The notes under the pieces are model-generated. The model saw only the letters and a program-made list of their open reading frames with translations. It was not told where the DNA came from and did no database searches. This document shows positions 26,373-34,067 of a stretch of DNA of 64,000 nt, piece by piece (the stretch's first letter is position 1; every line of letters begins with the position of its first letter). Both the position numbers and the translations under genes were made by a program. The DNA is taken from the NCBI RefSeq assembly GCF_005860765.1, contig NZ_VCEI01000011.1, positions 1,116,001-1,180,000 on the forward strand, given 5' to 3'. This DNA is from Dyadobacter sediminis (GTDB lineage Bacteria; Bacteroidota; Bacteroidia; Cytophagales; Spirosomataceae).

Positions 26373-28784
26373 TCAGCTTGTGGATTTTCCTTTGATGACA
26401 AAAGGTATCTTTACAGCCAGGATGACATTGCGGCCTGCTTCGGGCAAGCCGATCAGCCGGTAAAAACTGGTATGGCTCAAATAGCGTGTATTCCATGTAT
26501 TCTGCACCTGCAGGCTCACTGATATGTACTGTGCGCCTGTTTTCACTTTGCCGCCGGCACTGAAACTGAAAACCTGGTATGCAGGCGTGGGCCTTTCCGG
26601 GGGCACGATCCGGTTCTGGCGTGCGGTAAGCCTGCAATCCAACGTGAAATAAGCATCCGTCAGCAGCTTGTCCCAATTTGGCTTGTATGTGATGCCGGCC
26701 AATGCAGAAGCCGGGGGCGAAAAAGGCAGTGCATAGCCCCGCTTAGCACCTGAAAGCTGGCGGGTATACAGGTATTCGCCGGCCAGAGATGCATTCCAGT
26801 TACTGAGAAAACGGTATGTCAGCTGCAACTCCGATCCGTAACGCAGCACGCGGCTTTGTGCATAATTGAAAACCTGGTTGCCGGCGCCATAGAAATAATC
26901 GTGACGCGCAGTCGGGTTCAGGTAAATGTAGTTGGGAAAATAATTCAGAAAAGGCGTAAGCTCTGCGGTAAACTTTTCAGCATTGATCCCTGTTCCCAGA
27001 TCGAGCTGGTAAGACTTCTCGGCTGACAGGGAAGGATCGCCTTTTTCATACCGGAAGTAATGATAGTTGATCCCGTTCGCAGCCAGTTCTTTGGCAATCG
27101 GCATCCGGAAACTACTGCCCGCATTGACTTTAAGAAAAAATTTTCCCGGTGTATAATTCAGTCCTGCCGACCAGTTTACATTTTTGAATGTGCGTGTAAT
27201 CGCTTCTGCGCGTGTCAGATATGTGCTGTTTCCGCTTTCGGACTGCGAAGTAAACCAGTCATTATATTCCCTGATATGGATCCTTCCCAGATCGTACCGG
27301 AGCGCACCTTGCAAAAGCAGCTTTTCATTGACTTTAAATTTATCGAGTATAAAAGCACCGGCACTGGTCTGGGTGAATGCCGGGATCAGAAAACCCCATC
27401 CACCGATGGTATTGCGCTGCTGCTCGCCGCTTGTGCCAATCGTCAGCGTGTGGTTTTTATAAGTCAGTTCATTTTTGAAATTGGCCGAAAAAACCGTTTT
27501 GTCATACGCACGTTCCAGCGTCTCGGGGGCTGACTGCTCCGAAGGATAAACCGGTGGCATATACCCGTGATTGACATATTGGCTGTGCTCCTGACGGAAA
27601 TTGCGCTGATAACCCAGTTCCATATCAAATCTGTTTTGCCCGTACCGGAACTCACTTTGGCTGATGATTTTAGTGTGTGAAACCTGCTGGAAAGGCAGCT
27701 GCATGTCTCTTGAAGAGCGGTCATGCAAGTCCAGATCAACGCGCCTTGGCTCCAGTCCGTGTGCATTGGCAAAAAAGCCGCTTTGGCTGAATGTGTGGCT
27801 AAGGTAAAATACCGATTGAAACTGCGATGTAAGCCAGCCTGTACGCAAATGCACGTTCCGCTCCTGCCCTGCCGTGTTGCGCAGGCGGTTTTCATGAAGT
27901 GGCACCGCATAGTCGTACACATACATGGTATCTGCCGGCACGCGGTAATCGCCGTACTCCTGCCATGTCATGCGGGCATCGGCAAAGACGCGCTGCTTGC
28001 GGGCATACAGATTCACTGATCCTCCGTAAAGCCCGTTGTTGCTTTTGGCCATAAGGTCTGCACTTCCGCCTGCCGTATGCCCGGCTGGCAGTACAGCAGG
28101 CTTGATGTCAACGGCGCCGCCTATGGCCTCGGAACCGTACAAAAACGCGGACGGCCCTTTGATGACCTCTACCCTGCCGGCAGCAAACTGATCGATTTCC
28201 AGCGCATGATCGGCGCACCACTGCTGGCCTTCATGCCGGATGCCGTTTTCCACTACTACCACCTGATTGAACCCCAGTCCACGGATCAGCGGCTTTGAGC
28301 CGCCGGAACCGATACCGATGGTTTTGATACCGGGCAGTTTTTCCAGCGACTGCATCAGGCTTCCGCCCAGATTACGCCTCAGGTAATCAGCGCCGACAAT
28401 TTCCATGCTGAGTGAGACCTGCTGCCGGCGCAGCTGCTGGTAATCTTCTTTGATCGTAATCTCCTGCAACTGCCCTTCCTCTGCCCTGAGTATGATGTCT
28501 TTCAGCAGCAAAGAATCCGAAGACATGATAAACAAGCTGGCGAAGGTTTTGTAACCCACAAAAGAAATCCTTAAACTATGTCTTCCCTTCTTCACAGCCT
28601 CAAACCGGAAAGTGCCGTTGACATCGCTCGGAAGGGCAATTTTTTCAGGCATTAATGTAATCGTTGCACCGGTAAGCGGCTGACCTGTACTGCTGACGAC
28701 CTTGCCGGATAACGTTTGTCCCACCAGCTTCGCAGGAAGTGCAAACAACAGTATCATTAAGCAAACAAGTACACGTATCTTCAT
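26373..28784 (-). CDS. TonB-dependent outer membrane receptor, probable metal transporter
   Basis: 803-residue TonB-dependent receptor: signal peptide about 1-22, carboxypeptidase-regulatory-like domain about 26-105, plug about 115-225 (IRGLGFNQVVVVENGIR, then VEVIKGPSAFLYGSEAIGG), and a 22-strand barrel to the C-terminus. It lacks SusC signatures and has no SusD partner. The plug segment GQQWCADHALEID, close to QWGADHG in zinc receptors of the ZnuD type, hints at zinc. It is the first gene of the operon with DUF4625 and AztD-like lipoproteins; two palindromic operator copies precede it. Substrate zinc is inferred; copper is an alternative. Confidence 0.88.
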   Translation of the reverse strand: MKIRVLVCLMILLFALPAKLVGQTLSGKVVSSTGQPLTGATITLMPEKIALPSDVNGTFRFEAVKKGRHSLRISFVGYKTFASLFIMSSDSLLLKDIILRAEEGQLQEITIKEDYQQLRRQQVSLSMEIVGADYLRRNLGGSLMQSLEKLPGIKTIGIGSGGSKPLIRGLGFNQVVVVENGIRHEGQQWCADHALEIDQFAAGRVEVIKGPSAFLYGSEAIGGAVDIKPAVLPAGHTAGGSADLMAKSNNGLYGGSVNLYARKQRVFADARMTWQEYGDYRVPADTMYVYDYAVPLHENRLRNTAGQERNVHLRTGWLTSQFQSVFYLSHTFSQSGFFANAHGLEPRRVDLDLHDRSSRDMQLPFQQVSHTKIISQSEFRYGQNRFDMELGYQRNFRQEHSQYVNHGYMPPVYPSEQSAPETLERAYDKTVFSANFKNELTYKNHTLTIGTSGEQQRNTIGGWGFLIPAFTQTSAGAFILDKFKVNEKLLLQGALRYDLGRIHIREYNDWFTSQSESGNSTYLTRAEAITRTFKNVNWSAGLNYTPGKFFLKVNAGSSFRMPIAKELAANGINYHYFRYEKGDPSLSAEKSYQLDLGTGINAEKFTAELTPFLNYFPNYIYLNPTARHDYFYGAGNQVFNYAQSRVLRYGSELQLTYRFLSNWNASLAGEYLYTRQLSGAKRGYALPFSPPASALAGITYKPNWDKLLTDAYFTLDCRLTARQNRIVPPERPTPAYQVFSFSAGGKVKTGAQYISVSLQVQNTWNTRYLSHTSFYRLIGLPEAGRNVILAVKIPFVIKGKSTS

Positions 28785-28821
28785 TAAACCCGTTTTCTGA
28801 CCGGTAAAAGCACCAGCCTAA

Positions 28822-28877
28822 ATGAAACAACGTTGCAAATAAAGCGTTAACATTTTAAACTTGCAACGATGTTGCAA
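28822..28877. promoter_or_regulatory. Two Fur/Zur-type operator copies in a divergent promoter
   Basis: Perfect palindrome TTGCAAC-GAT-GTTGCAA at 28861-28877, and a second copy with a perfect right half, ATGAAAC-AAC-GTTGCAA, at 28822-28838 (39 bp apart). They lie between the divergently read TonB receptor operon and the zinc-hydrolase gene. 7-3-7 palindromes of this sort are typical of Fur-family repressors; the metal-uptake content suggests Zur. The link to Zur is inference. Confidence 0.6.
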
Positions 28878-28920
28878 AAAATTCTTAGATTAGCTGTCAA
28901 GTCAACTATCATTATGCATC

Positions 28921-29970
28921 ATGAAATTTTTTATCTTACTTCTATCCGTAATATTGTCCATGTCCATCTTGGATGCGGTAGCCCAGCTGCCGGTTAATCT
29001 GAATTTTAATATACAGTCCGCTTCAACTTCCGAGCAGGTGTTGACCGTAAGCAATCGCATTGACACCGCCAGTTTGCCCGTTAAAATCATCAAAGGAAAA
29101 ATGGATGGGCCTGTTTTTTCCATCGTTGCCGGGATTCATGGCTACGAGTACCCGCCTATTATGGCAGTCCAGCAAATCATGGCCGAGATTGATCCCGACA
29201 AACTGAAAGGAACATTACTGATCGTCCCCGTTGCCAATACGACTGCCTTTTTTGGCAGGACTGTTTTCTACAACCCTGCGGATGGCAAGAATCTGAACCG
29301 TGTTTTTCCCGGAAAGCCGGACGGTACTATTTCCGAGCGGCTGGCCCATTTGATAACCATACAGATCATTACCCGGTCAACGGTTTTTCTGGATGTGCAT
29401 GCAGGCGATGCGGGAGAAGACCTGACGGACTTTGTATGCTACTACGACAATAAAAATACCCCTGAACAGACTGATCTGGCCAGGCGTCTGGCTGAAGGTA
29501 CAGGGTTCCCTCTGCTGGTGACTTACCCTTTTAACCTGGCTAAAACGGAGCCCGCTGAATATGCTTTTAAACATGCTACCCAGCAAGGAATCACTGCGCT
29601 GAGTATGGAAGCAGGAAAGCTGGGTGGTGTTCAGCAGAGATCCGTGCAGCAAATCAAAACGGGAATTTATAACATACTCCGGGAACTGGATATGTATGCA
29701 TCTGCGGGCAAGCCTGTACCCCGGCCTGTCATTCTGAACAGGCAGCATTACCTGAAATCGCCCGAGAAAGGAATATTTTACAGTGATCTGAAAAGCGGGG
29801 ACACCGTTTCGAAAGGGCAAAAGATCGGCATGATATCCGATGTATTTGGCAAAACCATAGCTGATATAAATGCAGAACAGGCCGGGATCATCTTGTACAA
29901 GATCGGTACTCCACCGGTCAATAAAGGAGAGACCATCTTATGCATCGGGTACCATTGCACTGCTAAATGA
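28921..29970 (+). CDS. Secreted succinylglutamate desuccinylase/aspartoacylase-like zinc hydrolase
   Basis: 349-residue AstE/AspA-type (M14-like) zinc-dependent amidohydrolase with a signal peptide (about 1-22). Zinc ligands are visible as His73 and Glu76 in GIHGYE and His160 in DVHAG; NLNRVFPG at 124-131 is the substrate-carboxylate motif, and the catalytic Glu is probably in SMEAGKLG. The C-terminal domain (about 280-349) is a lipoyl-like beta barrel seen in this family. It faces the metal-uptake operon across a 136-bp gap with two operator copies, so it may be co-regulated, for example to release zinc ligands outside the cytoplasm. The substrate is unknown. Confidence 0.83.
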   Translation: MKFFILLLSVILSMSILDAVAQLPVNLNFNIQSASTSEQVLTVSNRIDTASLPVKIIKGKMDGPVFSIVAGIHGYEYPPIMAVQQIMAEIDPDKLKGTLLIVPVANTTAFFGRTVFYNPADGKNLNRVFPGKPDGTISERLAHLITIQIITRSTVFLDVHAGDAGEDLTDFVCYYDNKNTPEQTDLARRLAEGTGFPLLVTYPFNLAKTEPAEYAFKHATQQGITALSMEAGKLGGVQQRSVQQIKTGIYNILRELDMYASAGKPVPRPVILNRQHYLKSPEKGIFYSDLKSGDTVSKGQKIGMISDVFGKTIADINAEQAGIILYKIGTPPVNKGETILCIGYHCTAK

Positions 29971-30128
29971 CAGAAAATTTCAAATGGTCAACTGAGATAA
30001 ATAACCTTATAAAAATGTGCTTCAACACATAGTAGCCTATAAAAAAGAAATTATCCTGTGTTTTGTTTTAACCGCCGACTTTCGCACACCAAGTAAGAAA
30101 ACGAATTGTGTTATTGTGAAACCATGTT

Positions 30129-30172
30129 AAAGCTATCGCCTTACTAGCTTGTTTTGATAAGGCGACAGCTTT
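30129..30172. terminator. Bidirectional terminator between convergent genes
   Basis: A 15-bp stem with one mismatch, AAAGCTATCGCCTTA / TAAGGCGACAGCTTT, with a 14-nt loop. It lies between the plus-strand zinc-hydrolase gene and the minus-strand FAD oxidoreductase gene and can serve both. Confidence 0.7.
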
Positions 30173-30182
30173 ATACATCGAT

Positions 30183-31838
30183 TTATTCAAGCTTCTGTTT
30201 GTCCTTCAATAGCTGCGCTTTTAATTGGGTATAATCCACATCCTGCACGGATACTTTACGATCAATTGCCTGTACGGCCGCCGTGGCTGCACTCTGCCCT
30301 AAAATCATAAATACCGGTTCCATCCGGATTGAACCATAAGCAATGTGCGAGCTTGACAGGCAAACTGGCACCAGCAGATTTTCGCATTCCGCTTTTTTTG
30401 GGATTATAGATGCGTAAGAAATGCTATAAGGCTTTTTTGGATGCATACCGATATCACCTTCATTCTGTACAAATCCGTCTTCCTTAATATAGCGTTGTGC
30501 ATTGTGTGCATCCAGTGCATAAGATCCCATCCCGATTGGTTCAGAAACGGCTTTTTTGCCTAACGTTTCATTTTCTGTCATCACACCAAGACCAATCATA
30601 CGGCGTGCCTCGCGAACGTAAATCTGGTGCGGCCAGCCCCCATTATCTTTAAACTCATCTTTGGGCAGCCCCCATTTACCTGCTTCTGCGCGGACATCGG
30701 CCGGAACAGCCGGGTCGTTGGCCAAGAAGTACATCAGGCCTTTTTGGTATAACTCGTGTTCCTTGATAATCTCCTTACGGCGTTCGTAAGTTGCCTCGGG
30801 GTAATCGTAATTTTGGCCGATAAAGTCTGTACTAAACGGGCCGTGATTGTTGGTATCTGTCTTGCGGTTGGGAATAGGATCATATTTTTTGAACGTTTCT
30901 GTCCAGCCGGCTTTGTATACACGTGCAAGAAGCTCGTACCTGGACGGATCGTAACCCTCGGGTTTGGTGAAGGGAATGTGGTTATCAGGATGCGAGGAAA
31001 GGCACATACGGAAGCAATAAGCCTGGATTTTACTGTCTCCATCGCCATTTTTACCTATTTTTTCATCCGAAACATAGGGTAACAATCCACTTTTTGGATC
31101 GCCTTCTATTTTGTACGGACTGACATTTTTTTGAAAATAATGATTATGCTGGAATACACCAGCCTGAATACCATTCCATTCTTCATTATACACACTGTTT
31201 GCCTCGCGACCCACGTGATATTTGACACCGGCAGTGGCCATCAGGTCACCTTCATAGGTGGCGTCGATGAACATTTTGCCTTTGAAAGTTTTCCCGCTCA
31301 AAGTTTTGAATGAAGCAATGCGGCCCTTGTTTTTTTGTACACCGTTTTTGCTGCGATCGAGCCACTCGTCGCGGTAAATCTTGATATTGTTTTCTTTTAC
31401 AAAATCCTCAAAAATCTGCTCGGCCACGTGCGGCTCGAAGATCCACATCGTGCGCTCGGCCCCATCCATAGCCGGGGTTCCCTGCCCTTTGTTGCCGTAT
31501 TCTTCTTTTTTCTGCCATTTCCAGGTTTCGGGCTTGTCGTAACGCATGTAGATCCGGTGATAAAACTCCCGCGCCAGCCCGCCAATCACTGATTTGTCAC
31601 CGGTATCAGTAAAGCCCAAACCGCCGGCTGAAAGTCCGCCCAAGTGCTTGTCGGGAGAAACGACCAAAACCGTTTTTCCGGATTGAACCACTTGCATTGC
31701 AGCCGTTACGGCCGCCGATGTGCCTCCATAAATGATGACATCTGCTTCGAAAGATTGTGAAAAAGCGTTGATGCGCATTCCCGTTAAAAGGGCAGTTGTG
31801 AGCATCACCAATCGGATTATTTTTATATTTAGAAACAT
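30183..31838 (-). CDS. Secreted FAD-dependent oxidoreductase
   Basis: 551 residues, FAD_oxidored (PF12831) type, often annotated as xanthan lyase-like. A signal peptide covers about 1-28. The dinucleotide-binding motif IIYGGTSAAVTAA is at about 36-48, followed by LGGLSAGGLGFTD, typical of this family. The C-terminal SIRMEPVFMILGQSAATAA is the conserved second FAD contact. It is the last gene of the sigma/FecR-SusCD unit, 39 bp after the SGNH hydrolase. Such proteins are frequent in polysaccharide utilization loci and may oxidise sugar units or side groups; the substrate cannot be read from the sequence. Confidence 0.87.
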   Translation of the reverse strand: MFLNIKIIRLVMLTTALLTGMRINAFSQSFEADVIIYGGTSAAVTAAMQVVQSGKTVLVVSPDKHLGGLSAGGLGFTDTGDKSVIGGLAREFYHRIYMRYDKPETWKWQKKEEYGNKGQGTPAMDGAERTMWIFEPHVAEQIFEDFVKENNIKIYRDEWLDRSKNGVQKNKGRIASFKTLSGKTFKGKMFIDATYEGDLMATAGVKYHVGREANSVYNEEWNGIQAGVFQHNHYFQKNVSPYKIEGDPKSGLLPYVSDEKIGKNGDGDSKIQAYCFRMCLSSHPDNHIPFTKPEGYDPSRYELLARVYKAGWTETFKKYDPIPNRKTDTNNHGPFSTDFIGQNYDYPEATYERRKEIIKEHELYQKGLMYFLANDPAVPADVRAEAGKWGLPKDEFKDNGGWPHQIYVREARRMIGLGVMTENETLGKKAVSEPIGMGSYALDAHNAQRYIKEDGFVQNEGDIGMHPKKPYSISYASIIPKKAECENLLVPVCLSSSHIAYGSIRMEPVFMILGQSAATAAVQAIDRKVSVQDVDYTQLKAQLLKDKQKLE

Positions 31839-31877
31839 AAATTCTGATTTGTGTTAAAACATTTAGAAAGTCCTGCA

Positions 31878-32600
31878 TTAATATCCCAGCAGCTTTTTCA
31901 ACAGCGCCGGGTAGCTGTTGCCTTCCACGCCACCGCCGCCGTTGGTAATGCTGTCGCCAAAGCAAACCAGGCGTTTGTACGGGGAGTGAATCGTAAGCAA
32001 TTTTTCGTAAACTGCCACGGCCATGGTGCGGTAACCGTCCGGTGTAGGGTGTATTCCGTCATCTTTCTTGCTATTGGCTATATTTTGGATCAGACTGCTG
32101 GATTCTTCACCGACGTTGCCTACCCTGTCAAAAACCCAGTGCAGGTCCAGGAAATGCAGTTTTAGATCGGCTGCCACTTTTTTTATCGCCGTGTTCACCT
32201 GCGTTAATCTGGACCGGTATCCGTCGGGCTCGTAAAATGATTTGAGATGACGGGTAAATAAATACGGCTCGTAACCAGGCAAAATAGTCATGAGTAACAC
32301 CTGGCTGCCTGAGCTGGTGATCATTCCAATGATCTTCCGGAGATTCTGCTCAAATTCCGCCAGCGGCACGTGCTTGCGGCTGTTCATATCATTTGTGCCG
32401 ATCATCAGGATCGTCATATCCGGCTTGTGCGCCAGACAATCCTTTTCAATGCGTGCCAGCAAATCGAAGGTGTTGTTACCCCCTACCCCCGAATTGATAA
32501 TAAACGGTTCATCCGCAGCTGATGTCCGCGGCAAAGCATTACCGGCCAGGGTTGTGGCCGGCAACGCAAGTGCTGTGTGCAAAAATGCTCTTCGATGCAT
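31878..32600 (-). CDS. Circularly permuted SGNH/GDSL hydrolase
   Basis: Secreted esterase-type hydrolase, 240 residues, whose SGNH blocks are out of normal order. The N-terminus is a Tat-like signal (HRRAFLHTALALP). Then come block II SGVGGNNT (37-44), block III GTND (68-71) and block V DGIH (D181, H184). Block I, FGDSITNGGGG with the nucleophile Ser217, comes last (214-224), and the protein ends in LLKKLLGY. In ordinary family members block I is first and is followed by YxIINSGVGGNNT; here those two pieces form the two ends, so all catalytic residues (Ser, Gly, Asn, His/Asp) are kept. The ATG at 32600 is preferred to a TTG at 32609 that overlaps the susD stop. Probable role: removing acyl groups from the glycan imported by the neighbouring SusCD. 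Confidence 0.85.
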   Translation of the reverse strand: MHRRAFLHTALALPATTLAGNALPRTSAADEPFIINSGVGGNNTFDLLARIEKDCLAHKPDMTILMIGTNDMNSRKHVPLAEFEQNLRKIIGMITSSGSQVLLMTILPGYEPYLFTRHLKSFYEPDGYRSRLTQVNTAIKKVAADLKLHFLDLHWVFDRVGNVGEESSSLIQNIANSKKDDGIHPTPDGYRTMAVAVYEKLLTIHSPYKRLVCFGDSITNGGGGVEGNSYPALLKKLLGY

Positions 32601-32605
32601 GATTA

Positions 32606-34036
32606 TCAATAGCCTGGATTTTGAGTAAGAATGGGGTTTACGTCACGCTCGGTTTGTGGAATTGGAAAGAGCAAATGATCCTGCGTTACTTGGATCGTCG
32701 GATTTTGTGCCTTGATTGCTTCTACCAGTTTTCCGGTACGCACCAGATCATACCAACGGTGGCCTTCAAAAGCCAGCTCCAACCTTCGTTCCAAGGCGAT
32801 CGCATTGCGGAATGCACTCTGGCTGAGAGATGCAGGAAGCGCTGCCAGCCCTGCGCGTATCCGGATCCTGTTCACTGCTGCAAATGCATCGACGTTACCT
32901 GCTGCCTGCTCGTTCAAAGCTTCGGCATACATTAACAATACATCGGCATAGCGTATCACCGGAAAGTTGTTGCTGCCTTCATTGTTGCCGGTTGCAGAAA
33001 GATCCAGATATTTATAGACATATCCCGGAAAATCAACGCTTGCAGGCGCTGCCGGTGTAGTCGTTGCCGAATAAACACGGATGTTCACATCGCGGCGCTT
33101 ATCAGCAGCTGTATAAGTATCATAAAGATTTTTGCTAACAGGGTCATCCCCGAAGCCAGAAATGTTGTTGACGCGGTCGAAATTGGGACGCATGTAACCC
33201 TGCATCCAGCTTCCCTCGCCAAAACCGCCACCAAGCGCCTGTACTTCAAACACAGCTTCTTTTCCATTTTTGTTGGCAATCGCAAATGCCTCGGCATAGG
33301 TGTCCCACAGGTCATATACACCTGAATCGATTACCTGCTTGGCTTTGGAAGCAGCAGTTGCCCAATCCTTCCGGGTAAGATGCACTTTCGCTAAAAAAGC
33401 AGTTGCGGCTCCCTTAGTAGCACGGCCACGGTCAGCGCCTGAATAAGCTGCTGGCAGCATTGCCTCTGCTTCGGTAAAATCTTTGATAATCTGCGCATAT
33501 ACTTCCTCTGCCGGCGTTCTCGGCATTTGCAAGTCGACCAGCGAAGTGGTTTCCGTAAGCGTCAGCGGTACGTCACCGAACAGCCGCACAAGAGTAAAAT
33601 AGTAGAAGGCGCGCATAAACTTGGCTTCTGCAATCAGGCGGCCCTGTAAGGCGGGGTCCATGGTAATCGCCGGAATGCGCTCGATGGCTGCATTTGCGCG
33701 GTTGATACCTCTGTACTGCGCGCTCCAAGTCGACTGGAATGTGCTGGTAGCAGGTGTAAAAGTATATTTGTCAAGATCGTTTTTCGCCTGATTGGCTGTC
33801 GAACGTCCGCCGCCCCATTCCGCATCATCTGTAGCCTGGTCCTGAATAATCCACATTACCTGGTTATACAAATCCTGCGTATTCAGCGGATCGTACACTG
33901 CGCTCACTGCGGCAATGGCGTCGTCGGAATTTTTGTAAAAATTGGTTGGTGTAAAGGCGGATTCAGGTACCTGATCCAGCACGTTACACGAGCTCGCAAC
34001 CGACAGTGTTACCATAAATGCTAGTATCTTCTTCAT
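32606..34036 (-). CDS. SusD/RagB-type surface lipoprotein
   Basis: 476 residues. Lipobox SVASSC (Cys about 17), then the SusD N-terminal TPR-like helices (EAKFMRAFYYFTLVRLFGDVP) and the RagB/SusD domain with FPVIRYADVLLMYAEALN and RRLELAFEGHRWYDLVRTG, followed by the terminal NPGY. The gene lies 31 bp after the STN-type susC and 5 bp before the SGNH hydrolase ATG, so all are one transcript. It binds the glycan and delivers it to SusC. Confidence 0.94.
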   Translation of the reverse strand: MKKILAFMVTLSVASSCNVLDQVPESAFTPTNFYKNSDDAIAAVSAVYDPLNTQDLYNQVMWIIQDQATDDAEWGGGRSTANQAKNDLDKYTFTPATSTFQSTWSAQYRGINRANAAIERIPAITMDPALQGRLIAEAKFMRAFYYFTLVRLFGDVPLTLTETTSLVDLQMPRTPAEEVYAQIIKDFTEAEAMLPAAYSGADRGRATKGAATAFLAKVHLTRKDWATAASKAKQVIDSGVYDLWDTYAEAFAIANKNGKEAVFEVQALGGGFGEGSWMQGYMRPNFDRVNNISGFGDDPVSKNLYDTYTAADKRRDVNIRVYSATTTPAAPASVDFPGYVYKYLDLSATGNNEGSNNFPVIRYADVLLMYAEALNEQAAGNVDAFAAVNRIRIRAGLAALPASLSQSAFRNAIALERRLELAFEGHRWYDLVRTGKLVEAIKAQNPTIQVTQDHLLFPIPQTERDVNPILTQNPGY

Positions 34037-34067
34037 TTGAGATCTGCTTTAAAATGCTTTTGAATTC

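Noticed and set aside
32600..32609. Possible frameshift or fusion explaining the odd SGNH order
   Set aside because: The frame is unbroken from signal peptide to stop, the two ends of the protein join naturally in a permuted fold, and no second SGNH gene lies next to it.
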